A stretch of DNA of 7,472 nucleotides from Alphaproteobacteria bacterium (GCA_028869395.1 JAGWSE010000058.1:1-7472); one strand, 5' to 3'. Shown: positions 1-6,453, counted from the stretch's first letter. Numbers and translations are program-made. Notes: generated by a model not told the origin, from the letters alone.

Positions 1-276
1 CGAGCCATGATCCACAACCCAAAGCTCATCATGCTCGACGAGCCGTTCGTGGGCATCGACCCGATCACCGTGGGTGAGCTCAAGGCCATGATCTCCAAGC
101 TCAAGAACCAGGGCATCGGCATCCTGATCACCGACCACAACGTGCGCGAGACGCTCGACATCATCGACCGCGCCTCGATCATCCACGCCGGCGAGGTTCT
201 GTTCGAGGGCCGCCCCGACGAGATCATCGAAGACCCTGAGGTCCGCCGCGTCTACCTCGGCGATCGCTTCGGCTAG
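1..276 (+). CDS. lptB: LPS export ABC transporter ATP-binding protein LptB, 3' end (5' truncated by window)
   Basis: This is the C-terminal 91 residues of the cytoplasmic ATPase that powers the LptB2FGC complex, which extracts lipopolysaccharide from the inner membrane and drives it to the outer membrane. The frame is open from base 1, so the gene begins outside the window; the ATG at position 7 is internal. Visible ABC-ATPase motifs, in order: the end of the helix after the signature (RAM), Walker B with its catalytic glutamate (LIMLDEPF, bases 28-51), the D-loop (GIDP), and the switch histidine in ITDHN (His codon at 136-138). The ending YLGDRFG matches the usual LptB tail. LptB is commonly followed by rpoN, and rpoN does occur here, but only after three opposite-strand genes. 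Family assignment rests on the GIDP/ITDHN context and the tail; a generic ABC ATPase is the only alternative. Confidence 0.93.
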   Translation, partial: RAMIHNPKLIMLDEPFVGIDPITVGELKAMISKLKNQGIGILITDHNVRETLDIIDRASIIHAGEVLFEGRPDEIIEDPEVRRVYLGDRFG

Positions 277-294
277 GCCTGCCGCGTCAAGGCT

Positions 295-636
295 TCACTT
301 GCCTTTCAGCCGGCAGTCCCTCAGCGGCACCCGTGTGCCCTGGACCAGCGCGGTCTGGCCCGTCGTGCGAAATCGCACGGCGCCTTTCGCGAACTGGATG
401 GCCGGCCCGGCGCTCGCCCGCGTCAGGACGTAACGCGTATTGTTGTGGCTGGTCGTCAGGGTCGCGTGCGACGGGGTGGCCGAGTCATACGAAACCTCGA
501 ACGCTCCGCCGCTCGCGCAAGTGTAGAAAGCTGAGTTGAAGTCGTTCATGGGCGGCTGATCGACCGCCTTGGAGATGGCCGGCGAGGACAACAAGGACAA
601 CACAAGAACGCCGCCGACCATGGTCAAAGCCTTCAT
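295..636 (-). CDS. Secreted MliC/PliC-like C-type lysozyme inhibitor
   Basis: A 113-residue protein with an N-terminal signal peptide (Lys2, then a hydrophobic run at about 5-20, likely cleavage near the Ala/Ser stretch at 17-24). There is no lipobox cysteine, so a soluble periplasmic form is more likely than the lipoprotein MliC. The mature part resembles the MliC fold: FYTC (Cys40), a beta-strand GGAFEVSY, then SAGPAIQFAKGAVRFRTTG (about 75-93) in the place of the family's SGxxY...F..KG..A motif, followed by TALV and a second cysteine (Cys108) that could pair with Cys40. Such proteins inhibit host or predator lysozyme in the periplasm. The frame is open 41 codons further upstream. I chose ATG 636 because it has AAGGGAG 7 nt upstream and directly starts the signal peptide. 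A TAGAAT box at 686-691 could be its -10, with no convincing -35. The 3' end converges on lptB with an 18-nt gap. Confidence 0.68.
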   Translation of the reverse strand: MKALTMVGGVLVLSLLSSPAISKAVDQPPMNDFNSAFYTCASGGAFEVSYDSATPSHATLTTSHNNTRYVLTRASAGPAIQFAKGAVRFRTTGQTALVQGTRVPLRDCRLKGK

Positions 637-726
637 TTCGAGGCTCCCTTCCATGCTGCTCCGGCTCTTGACGAGTCGTGGCCGAATTCTACTGCAAAAG
701 CGGCGCAGGCGCGGGCTGCCAGAGGG

Positions 727-748
727 CCGTTCGCGATTTCGTGAACGG
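727..748. repeat. 22-bp imperfect palindrome between dioxygenase and lysozyme-inhibitor genes
   Basis: CCGTTC (727-732) and GAACGG (743-748) are perfect 6-bp inverted arms. Inside them the sequence continues as a G-T wobble and CGA/TCG pairs around a TT centre, so nearly all 22 bases are symmetric. It lies 57 nt beyond the dioxygenase stop codon and about 90 nt upstream of the inhibitor's ATG, both on the - strand. No T-run follows it on either strand. It could be a weak terminator of the dioxygenase transcript or a regulator's binding site. Confidence 0.4.
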
Positions 749-804
749 TGGTCCGTCACGCGCGGTCTGGCGCGAGCTCGGCCCTGCGGCGGAGGCCCGG
801 CGCC

Positions 805-1689
805 TCAGGTGAGGGATTCGAGCGGGGCGCCGTCCGCCCCCAGCGGCCCCACCGCGCCGGGCGTGACGAACAGGGGCGCGGCCGGCCTCGGCGCCTCGAC
901 GCGGCCAAGCCCCGCCCAGGTTGCGAAGCCCAACCGATTGAGCAGCGCCGGACGCTCGCCTTCGCGGACCGACGGATCGAGTCCCAGGGTGAAGTTCTCC
1001 TGCTGCCGGATGAAGGGGCGGCAGTGGTAGCTGAGCAGGGCGTGCCGCGGCCGGTCGGTGCGGTTGGCGCCGGTCCCGTGCCAGATGCGCCCGTCGAAGC
1101 AGAGGATGGAGCCGGCGGGGCCCTCGGCGGCGATGGTGTCCTCGAGCCTCGGCATGTTGGCAGGCTCTTCCGGGGCATAGGCGGAGGAACGCGGCGTGGC
1201 CCTCTGGTCGAGGTGGCTCCCCGCCACGAGGCGCGTGCCCCCGTTGGCCTCGGAAAAGTCGTCCAGCATCCAGGCGATGTTGGCCACCACCGGTCGGGGC
1301 GTCCAGAATCCCACGTAGCCCTGGTCGGTGTGCAGCACCATGGGCTCGCCACCGGGATGGGCGATGTTGGCGGTGAAGCTGGAGACCAGGAAGTCGGGGC
1401 CCAGCAGATGGCCCATCAGCGCCTCGACGATCGGATGCAGCATCAGGTCGCGGAACACGCGGCCCTTGTTCAGGAGCATCCACACCCGCTGGTTCGGGCG
1501 CGAGGGTCCGCCGTCGTGGAACGCGACGCCGCGGGCTCGTTCCCCGGCGGCCTGCTCGACCAGGCGATCCTTCAGCGCCGCGATCTCGGCCCGCGACAGC
1601 ACGTTCGGCACGATGCAGTAGCCGCGCTCGTCGAGATCCCGCCGGGCTTGGCTCAAATCTGCGGTCGGTTGCGCATACTCGGCGGACAC
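805..1689 (-). CDS. Phytanoyl-CoA dioxygenase (PhyH) family Fe(II)/2-oxoglutarate oxygenase
   Basis: A 294-residue non-haem iron oxygenase that would couple oxidation of an organic substrate to decarboxylation of 2-oxoglutarate in the cytoplasm. The substrate cannot be told from sequence; this large family acts on many small molecules and acyl chains. The N-terminus (DLDERGYCIVPNVLSRAEI) is the typical PhyH opening. The iron triad is His120-x-Asp122 in VLHTDQGY and His204 in GRIWHGTG. Arg215 lies 11 residues after His204, the spacing of the 2-oxoglutarate-binding Arg in human PhyH. NGGTRLVAGSH (150-159) is the conserved core strand. The start is GTG at 1687-1689, with GGGAGG 10 nt upstream. 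It lies 54 nt downstream of the WYL regulator on the same strand, so the two are probably co-transcribed. It lacks the ectoine hydroxylase motif, so EctD is unlikely. Confidence 0.88.
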   Translation of the reverse strand: MSAEYAQPTADLSQARRDLDERGYCIVPNVLSRAEIAALKDRLVEQAAGERARGVAFHDGGPSRPNQRVWMLLNKGRVFRDLMLHPIVEALMGHLLGPDFLVSSFTANIAHPGGEPMVLHTDQGYVGFWTPRPVVANIAWMLDDFSEANGGTRLVAGSHLDQRATPRSSAYAPEEPANMPRLEDTIAAEGPAGSILCFDGRIWHGTGANRTDRPRHALLSYHCRPFIRQQENFTLGLDPSVREGERPALLNRLGFATWAGLGRVEAPRPAAPLFVTPGAVGPLGADGAPLESLT

Positions 1690-1743
1690 GAGCGTCTGGC
1701 CTCCCGTTGCGACGTGGAGGTTATCCCGCGGGGCGACCCGAGG

Positions 1744-2478
1744 CTACTCGGCGGCCTGGGCGCTTGCCGCGTTGTGGCCGGCGCGCCGGCGCTCGTGCTC
1801 GGCCGCGGCGTAGACCCGCCACCTGGCGCGAAGCGTGGCGGGGCGCTCGGGATAGCGATCGTCCAGGAACGCCGCCCCGCCCACGCGGTCGGTGCGGAAG
1901 CTGCGGAAGTCCTGGCGCAGCTCGCACCAGGCGAGCAGCAGTCGCACCGCCTCGTGATAGCCCACCGCGAAGGGCCAGACGGTGCGGACGGTCTCCCGCT
2001 CCTGCTCGTCGCGGTAGGTCAGGCGGATCTTGCGGCCGTCGTGGATCGCGCGCCGCGCGGCGGCCATCTCGATGCGGTCGGGAACGGACTTGTAGTTGGG
2101 CGCCGCGCGGGTGGCCGGATCGACGACCACCGGGCGCAGGCGCTCCGGCACGGTGGCTCCGATCTTGGCGATCAGGTCCTGGGCGGCGCGGGCGAGCTCG
2201 GGGTCGCCGCGGCTGGCGACCCACTGGGCGCCCAGCACGGCCGCCTCCACCTCGACCTGGGTGAGCATCAGCGGCGGCAGGTCGAAGCCGTTCTCCAGCA
2301 CATAGCCCACGCCCGCCTCGCCACGGATCGGCACCCGCTGGGCCATCAGGTCGGCGATGTCCCGGTAGACGGTGCGCTTGGAGGTCTCCAGCTCCTCGGC
2401 GATGACCTCCGAGGTCACCGGCCCGCGATGGCGGCGCAGGATCTGGATGATCTGGAACAGGCGGTCGGCGCGCCGCAT
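1744..2478 (-). CDS. HTH-WYL (YafY-type) transcriptional regulator
   Basis: A 244-residue regulator with an N-terminal winged helix (about 2-60: MRRADRLFQIIQIL, recognition region ELETSKRTVYRDIADL) and a C-terminal WYL ligand-sensing domain (about 135-200: KIRLTY...RTVWPFAVGY...LLAWCELRQDFRSFRTDRV). The tripeptide that names the domain is replaced here by RLL (179-181), as in many YafY-like members, while the downstream R.D.R.FR.DR signature is intact. Such proteins bind DNA and respond to small molecules or nucleic-acid ligands; the effector here is unknown. A TTG nine codons upstream is also open, but the ATG at 2478 has GGGAG 6 nt ahead of it and begins at the family's usual MRRADRLF. It precedes the dioxygenase gene by 54 nt, suggesting an operon. 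It is divergent from rpoN. A perfect TTGACA lies upstream at 2528-2533 (-), without a clear -10. Confidence 0.9.
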   Translation of the reverse strand: MRRADRLFQIIQILRRHRGPVTSEVIAEELETSKRTVYRDIADLMAQRVPIRGEAGVGYVLENGFDLPPLMLTQVEVEAAVLGAQWVASRGDPELARAAQDLIAKIGATVPERLRPVVVDPATRAAPNYKSVPDRIEMAAARRAIHDGRKIRLTYRDEQERETVRTVWPFAVGYHEAVRLLLAWCELRQDFRSFRTDRVGGAAFLDDRYPERPATLRARWRVYAAAEHERRRAGHNAASAQAAE

Positions 2479-2582
2479 CGGATTCTCCCGCCACTCTGCT
2501 GCCAACGAGGCGCCAGCGCCGTGGCCATGTCAACCGCCGCGCGCACCGAGGCGGATTAACCAATCGGTGGGGTTCGGGGCGT

Positions 2583-2614
2583 AGCCTCCAGCAAGAAACA
2601 GGCCACGGGAGGCT
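2583..2614 (+). promoter_or_regulatory. Inverted repeat that can pair the rpoN Shine-Dalgarno
   Basis: AGCCTCC (2583-2589) is the exact reverse complement of GGAGGCT (2608-2614), with an 18-nt A-rich loop between them. The right arm contains most of the rpoN ribosome binding site GGGAGG (2607-2612), which sits 7 nt before the TTG start. If transcription starts upstream of 2583, the mRNA could fold to hide this site. The pairing is seen directly; any regulatory role is inferred. Confidence 0.45.
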
Positions 2615-2619
2615 TCGTC

Positions 2620-4101
2620 TTGGCGCTCAGCGCGCGTCTCGAGATCCGGCAGGGTCAGGGGCTGGTCATCACGCCCCAGCTGCAGCAGGCGATCAAGCTG
2701 CTGCAGCTGTCGAATCTCGAGCTCGAGGCGTTCGTCGAGTCCGAGCTCGAGCGCAATCCCCTGCTGCAGCGCGAGGAGACGGATGAGGGCCCGCCCGAGC
2801 CGTCCCCGGAGCGCGAAGCCGCCGCAGATCCGTCCGCGGACGCCGGCGACCTCGATGTGGTCCATGACGAGGTCTCGCCCGGCGAGCGCGCCACGGGGGA
2901 TGCGCCGGACGCGCCGCAGGCCGCCGACGCCGGCGGCGCGGTCGACTGGTCCAAGGCGGGCAAGGGCGGCTACGACGGCGACCTCGAGGGGCTGCAGGAC
3001 TCGCTCTCCCGCGAGAAAACCCTGCCCGAACATCTGCACGATCAGCTCGCCGTCTCCGGCCTGGCGCCCAAGGAGGCCGCCGTCGCCTCGGTCCTGATCG
3101 ACGGGATCGACGAGGGCGGCTACCTGCGGCTCGAGCTTCCGGAGCTCGCCGCCCGGCTGGGCTGCGACGAGACCCTGGTCGAGCAGGTGCTGGCGGTGAT
3201 CCACGGCTTCGAGCCCACCGGCGTTGGCGCGCGCGACCTGAGCGAATGCCTGATGCTGCAGCTCAAGGAGCGCAATCGCTACGACCCGGCGATGGCGACG
3301 CTGCTTGAGAATCTGCCGCTGCTCGCGCGCCGTGACATGACGGCGCTGAAGCGGGCCTGCGGCGTCGACGACGAGGACCTGCGGGAGATGGTCGCCGAGC
3401 TGAAGGCGCTGACGCCGCGGCCAGGCGCGGCGTTCGGCGGCGAGCCCGCCCAGCCGGTCGCCCCGGACGTCTTCGTTCGCGAGGGGGCGGGCGGTCTGTG
3501 GCATGTCGAACTCAACTCCGACACCCTGCCGCGGCTTCTGGTCGACCAGCGCTACCACGCCCAGGTCTCCAGGGCGGCGCGGTCGGACCAGGAGAAGGCC
3601 TTCGTCTCCGATTGCCTGGCGCAGGCCAACTGGCTGGTGAAGAGTCTCGACCAGCGCGCCCGCACCATCCTCAAGGTCGCCTCCGAGATCGTGCGCCAGC
3701 AGGACGCCTTCCTGGCCTTCGGGGTCGAGCATCTCCGGCCGCTCAACCTGAAGACCGTCGCCGAGGCGATCGGCATGCACGAATCGACGGTCAGCCGGGT
3801 GACCTCGAACAAGTACGTCGCGACGCCGCGCGGCCTGTTCGAGCTGAAGTTCTTCTTCACCTCCGCCATCCAGTCCAGCCAGGGAGGCGAGGCGCACTCC
3901 GCGGAGAGCGTCCGGCACAAGATCCGCCAGCTGATCGAGGCCGAGGCGCGCGAAGAGGACGTCCATTCCGACGACCGCATCGTGGAGCTTCTCAAGGAAG
4001 CCGGCGTCGACATCGCCCGCCGCACGGTCGCCAAGTACCGCGAAGCCATGCGCATCCCCTCCTCGGTCGAGCGGAAGCGGGCGCTCAAGTCGGCCGTGTA
4101 G
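2620..4101 (+). CDS. rpoN: RNA polymerase sigma-54 factor RpoN
   Basis: A full-length, 493-residue alternative sigma factor that directs RNA polymerase to -24/-12 promoters and needs AAA+ enhancer-binding activators. Region I is the Gln/Leu-rich N-terminus (MALSARLEIRQGQGLVITPQ onward, to about 50), which contacts activator and core. Region II (about 51-110) is acidic and rich in Pro/Ala. The core-binding region follows (about 125-330). The DNA-binding part includes a helix-turn-helix (LKTVAEAIGMHESTVSRV, about 378-395). The RpoN box ARRTVAKYRE (466-475), which reads the -24 element, is intact. The start is TTG at 2620, supported by GGGAGG 7 nt upstream and by the standard N-terminus. The ribosome site can pair with an upstream repeat. 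It leads a + strand cluster with exoD, hpf and ptsN. In Caulobacter, sigma-54 drives flagellar and stalk genes, so a similar role is plausible here. Confidence 0.97.
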   Translation: MALSARLEIRQGQGLVITPQLQQAIKLLQLSNLELEAFVESELERNPLLQREETDEGPPEPSPEREAAADPSADAGDLDVVHDEVSPGERATGDAPDAPQAADAGGAVDWSKAGKGGYDGDLEGLQDSLSREKTLPEHLHDQLAVSGLAPKEAAVASVLIDGIDEGGYLRLELPELAARLGCDETLVEQVLAVIHGFEPTGVGARDLSECLMLQLKERNRYDPAMATLLENLPLLARRDMTALKRACGVDDEDLREMVAELKALTPRPGAAFGGEPAQPVAPDVFVREGAGGLWHVELNSDTLPRLLVDQRYHAQVSRAARSDQEKAFVSDCLAQANWLVKSLDQRARTILKVASEIVRQQDAFLAFGVEHLRPLNLKTVAEAIGMHESTVSRVTSNKYVATPRGLFELKFFFTSAIQSSQGGEAHSAESVRHKIRQLIEAEAREEDVHSDDRIVELLKEAGVDIARRTVAKYREAMRIPSSVERKRALKSAV

Positions 4102-4175
4102 CCGCGCCAAAATAGCGCAGCAGCGCTTGATCCAACCCCTTGGCGGCGAGCGGCGCCATCGCCAGATCATGCCGC

Positions 4176-4799
4176 ATGGCGCGCAGTGTCCACGACGAGA
4201 AGCCGCTCTCGCAGGTGCTCGAGGAGATCACCGAGCGCGGCGACGAGCGCATCACCATCGGACAGATCGCCGACAGCTTCGGCGGCCGGGCCCTGGGCGC
4301 CCTGCTGCTGATCTTCGGCTTGGCCTGCACCTTGCCGCTGCCCCCAGGCGGCACCACCGTCTTCGGCCTGCCTCTCGTGCTCTTGGGCGCTCAGCTGTTC
4401 GTTGGCGCCCCGGGGCTCTGGATGCCCGAACGGCTTCGCCGCCGCGGCGTGGCCGCCGCCGACCTCAGACGCGGCCTTCCCCACGTCCTGCCCTGGCTGA
4501 AGCGGGCGGAGAACGTCTCGCGGCCCAGGATGCGGTTCATGTTCGGAGGGTTCGGCCTGCGGACGATCGGGCTCGTCTGCACCGTGCTCGGCGTGGTGCT
4601 CATCCTGCCCATCCCGTTCGGCAACCTGGCGCCCGGCGCGGCCGTCAGCGTGCTTGCCCTGTCTCTGCTCCAGCGCGACGGCGCGCTGCTGCTCCTGGGC
4701 TATGGCCTGACCGCCGCCAGCGCGGCCGTGCTGGTCCTGGCCGCTGAGGTCATCGGCCGGGCGGCGGGCAGCGTCCTGGCGCTGTTGCCGGGCGCGTGA
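4176..4799 (+). CDS. ExoD-family integral membrane protein (exopolysaccharide-synthesis related)
   Basis: A 207-residue inner-membrane protein. After a soluble N-terminus (LSQVLEEITERGDERITIGQ, about 11-30) it has hydrophobic segments at about 38-57, 60-78, 128-147 and 150-166, and a last one at about 168-192. ExoD hallmarks are visible: the LPLPPGGTTVFGLPL turn, the central PWLKRAE segment, and the ILPIPFGNLAPG repeat of the first turn. ExoD was named for a Sinorhizobium exopolysaccharide and alkali-sensitivity phenotype; its molecular activity is not established. The start is uncertain. ATG 4176 gives the usual family length but has no good Shine-Dalgarno; an in-frame TTG at 4140 would add 12 residues and is no better. 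It lies 74 nt after rpoN and 31 nt before hpf, so it is probably within one transcript. Confidence 0.85.
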   Translation: MARSVHDEKPLSQVLEEITERGDERITIGQIADSFGGRALGALLLIFGLACTLPLPPGGTTVFGLPLVLLGAQLFVGAPGLWMPERLRRRGVAAADLRRGLPHVLPWLKRAENVSRPRMRFMFGGFGLRTIGLVCTVLGVVLILPIPFGNLAPGAAVSVLALSLLQRDGALLLLGYGLTAASAAVLVLAAEVIGRAAGSVLALLPGA

Positions 4800-4830
4800 C
4801 ACCTTCCGGCGCGAGGCGCGTTGAAGGGGC

Positions 4831-5463
4831 ATGCAAGTCCAAGTCACCGGCAAGCACGTCGACGTCGGCGAGGCCCTGCGGGCGCGGGTCTCCGACGAAC
4901 TCCAGACGAACATCGGCAAGTATTTCGACCGGGAGGGCGGCGGCGCCGACGTCGTGGTCACCCGCGAGGGACATGCCTTCAAGGTCGATTGCGCCGTCAC
5001 CTTGGCCAGCGGGGCGCAGCTGACCACCCACGGCATCGGCGGCGACGCGCACATGGCCTTCGACGCGGCCATGCAGCGCATGGAAAAGCGCGTCCGCCGC
5101 TACGCCAGGCGCCTTCGGGACCATCACCTGAAGGCCCAGGCGAAGCAGGCCGAGACCGCCGCCTATTTCGTCATCCAGGCGCCCGACGATGAAGACGAGG
5201 GGCTCGACGAAGGCGAACAGACCGCCTATCCGGAGCCCGTCGTCATCGCTGAAACGGAGAAAGCCATCCGCACGATGACCGTCGCGATGGCGGTCATGGA
5301 GCTGGATCTGACCGAATCTCAAACAATCGTGTTCAGGAACGCGGCCCACGGCGGATTCTCCGTGGTATATCGCCGGCCCGACGGAAATATCGGGTGGGTG
5401 GACCCCGAACGCAGCGGCGCTGCGAACGGGGCAGGGGGCGACGGAACCGCGCCGGCGCATTGA
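4831..5463 (+). CDS. hpf: Long-form ribosome hibernation promoting factor Hpf
   Basis: A 210-residue protein that binds the 30S decoding site and, through its C-terminal domain, pairs two 70S ribosomes into inactive 100S dimers during stationary phase or starvation. The N-terminal S30AE/RaiA-like domain spans about 1-100 (MQVQVTGKHVDVGEALRARV, then beta-strands, then a basic helix EKRVRRYARRLRDHH). An acidic linker follows (PDDEDEGLDEGE, 118-129). The C-terminal dimerisation domain is about 135-192 (KAIRTMTVAMAVMELDL...IVFRNAAHGGFSVVYRRPDGNIGWVDP). The total length matches the long form, not the short Hpf or YfiA of enteric bacteria. GAAGG lies only 3 nt before the ATG, a tight ribosome site; GCGAGG 14 nt upstream is an alternative. 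An rpoN-hpf-ptsN order is classical, and here exoD is placed between the first two. Confidence 0.94.
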   Translation: MQVQVTGKHVDVGEALRARVSDELQTNIGKYFDREGGGADVVVTREGHAFKVDCAVTLASGAQLTTHGIGGDAHMAFDAAMQRMEKRVRRYARRLRDHHLKAQAKQAETAAYFVIQAPDDEDEGLDEGEQTAYPEPVVIAETEKAIRTMTVAMAVMELDLTESQTIVFRNAAHGGFSVVYRRPDGNIGWVDPERSGAANGAGGDGTAPAH

Positions 5464-5536
5464 GCGCTGTCAGGGACCGTTGGATCGGCTCCGCCTGGCG
5501 GCGGGCCGCAAACTTGTGAGTCTTTCGTTGAAGCGA

Positions 5537-6013
5537 ATGAATATCGGCGACCTTCTCGATCGCAGCGCGATCGCCCTGCGCGTGAGCGCCGCCAACAAAC
5601 GCCAGGCGCTGGCCGTCATCTCGGAGATCGCCGCGCGCAACTTCGGGCTCGACGTGGGCGAGGTGCTGGATGCGCTGACCGAGCGCGAGGCGGCGGGCTC
5701 CACCGGCGTCGGCCACGGCGTGGCCGCGCCGCACGCGCGTCTCGAAGAGCTGCAGCGCATGCGCGGCGTGTTCGTGCGCCTGGAGCATCCCGTGGAATTC
5801 GACGCGGTGGACGACCAGCCGGTCGACCTGCTGTTCGCCCTCTTCGCGCCAAAGGACGCCGGGGCCGAGCACCTGCGGGCGCTGGCGCGCGTGTCGCGGC
5901 TGCTTCGCCAGCCGGAGATGCGCGAACGGCTGCGCCAGGCCCGGACGGCCGACGCCATCCACGCCATTCTCGTGCAGGACGGCGACGTCGCGGCCAGGCC
6001 TTCGGCCGCCTGA
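5537..6013 (+). CDS. ptsN: PTS IIA-like nitrogen regulatory protein PtsN (EIIA-Ntr)
   Basis: A 158-residue single-domain EIIA of the fructose/mannitol type, the last phosphate acceptor of the nitrogen phosphotransfer chain (EI-Ntr, NPr, EIIA-Ntr). It does not transport sugar; it regulates potassium, nitrogen and stress physiology by protein contacts. The phosphorylatable histidine is His66 in GVGHGVAAPHARL, preceded by EREAAGSTGVGHG; His60 is the conserved partner. Further family segments are VDLLFALFAPKDAG and HLRALARVSRLLRQPEMRERL. The frame is open to a TTG at 5480, but ATG 5537 starts the standard MNIGDLLDRSAIALRVSA. The Shine-Dalgarno is weak on either choice. It lies 73 nt after hpf, so it may be co-transcribed or have its own promoter. 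Transcription probably ends at the hairpin 35 nt after its stop. Confidence 0.94.
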   Translation: MNIGDLLDRSAIALRVSAANKRQALAVISEIAARNFGLDVGEVLDALTEREAAGSTGVGHGVAAPHARLEELQRMRGVFVRLEHPVEFDAVDDQPVDLLFALFAPKDAGAEHLRALARVSRLLRQPEMRERLRQARTADAIHAILVQDGDVAARPSAA

Positions 6014-6048
6014 TCGCCTTTCGATTTTGGTGAAATTCAGCGCGTGTG

Positions 6049-6075
6049 CGGCCGCCCCTGGCTCAGGGGCGGCCG
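6049..6075. terminator. Perfect 12-bp hairpin between convergent ptsN and DUF1150 genes
   Basis: CGGCCGCCCCTG (6049-6060) and CAGGGGCGGCCG (6064-6075) are exact reverse complements around a 3-nt GCT loop. The hairpin lies in the short gap between two genes that point at each other, 35 nt after ptsN and 7 nt after the DUF1150 stop. Neither strand has a T-run after it, so it is not a textbook intrinsic terminator. Position and stability suggest a bidirectional terminator or an mRNA 3'-end protector. Confidence 0.65.
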
Positions 6076-6082
6076 GATCACG

Positions 6083-6337
6083 TCAGTGCACCGAGACCGG
6101 CGCCAGTTCGTGCGCCAGGGCCGCGGCTACGGCCGATTCCTTGTCGGTGAGCACCGCCAGACGCTCGCCGTCGGCCCGGTGAACCGCATACAGCGTCTGA
6201 TCGGGATCGAGCTCGATCCCCTGGATCTGCGCCGAGGGGACGCTGGCGATGATCTCAGCCGCCTTGACGGGGCGCACATAGACCAGATGCGGAGCGCCGA
6301 GAGCGGCGAACGCTTCAGATGTCAGAACAGGTGTCAT
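6083..6337 (-). CDS. DUF1150 family protein
   Basis: An 84-residue protein of unknown function, typical of alphaproteobacteria and commonly found next to an Hsp20 gene, as here. Recognisable features are the opening TSEAFAALGAPHLVYVRPVKAAE, a central LYAVHRADGERLAVLTD, and the ending ALAHELAPVSVH. No signal peptide or membrane segment is seen. The ATG at 6335-6337 is chosen because GGAGG (6346-6350 on the other strand) lies 8 nt upstream and the family normally starts a few residues before SEAFAALG. The frame is open far upstream, but that part is arginine-rich shadow of hsp20. It is 116 nt downstream of hsp20, with a hairpin in the gap; it probably shares the heat-shock transcript by partial read-through. 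A role as an sHSP-associated factor is only inferred from context. Confidence 0.87.
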   Translation of the reverse strand: MTPVLTSEAFAALGAPHLVYVRPVKAAEIIASVPSAQIQGIELDPDQTLYAVHRADGERLAVLTDKESAVAAALAHELAPVSVH

Positions 6338-6375
6338 TATGACCACCTCCGAGAACTCCAACGCGTCGGACGGTC

Positions 6376-6426
6376 GCCGGTTCAGCCGGCCGTCTTTCGC
6401 TAAATGACGTCGGGGTTTCCCCGACG
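6376..6426 (-). terminator. Hairpin pair in the hsp20-DUF1150 gap (attenuator or mRNA stabiliser)
   Basis: In the hsp20 to DUF1150 gap, CGTCGGGG (6408-6415) and CCCCGACG (6419-6426) form a perfect 8-bp stem with a triloop. On the - strand it is followed by TCATTT, a poor T-tract. A second, weaker stem follows downstream: GCCGG (6376-6380) with CCGGC (6386-6390). The first begins 27 nt after the hsp20 stop. It may be a leaky terminator that lowers DUF1150 expression relative to hsp20, or a 3' stabiliser of a processed hsp20 mRNA. Confidence 0.5.
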
Positions 6427-6453
6427 CCGGTGCTGTTCGCTTGGGTTCGGACC

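Noticed and set aside
686..691. TAGAAT as -10 box of the lysozyme-inhibitor gene
   Set aside because: A good -10 match, but no -35 element is found at 16-18 nt, so it is not listed as a promoter.
748..2559. A 603-codon open frame on the + strand
   Set aside because: It is antisense to the PhyH oxygenase and WYL regulator, both of which have clear family motifs. Its translation is of low complexity (Arg/Gly/Ala/His-rich), as expected from a GC-rich shadow.
4113..4126. AGCGC-AGCA-GCGCT hairpin after rpoN as a terminator
   Set aside because: The stem is only 5 bp and there is no T-run on the + strand, while the next gene follows closely. Termination here is not supported.
2530..4170. A 546-codon open frame on the - strand
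   Set aside because: It is fully antisense to rpoN, whose regions and RpoN box are intact. It has no recognisable domain.
4085..4357. A 90-codon - strand frame whose last 30 residues look protein-like
   Set aside because: The tail (MRHDLAMAPLAAKGLDQALL...) is suggestive of a gene remnant, but the rest is a serine-rich shadow of exoD and I can name no family. The evidence is too thin to call a gene.
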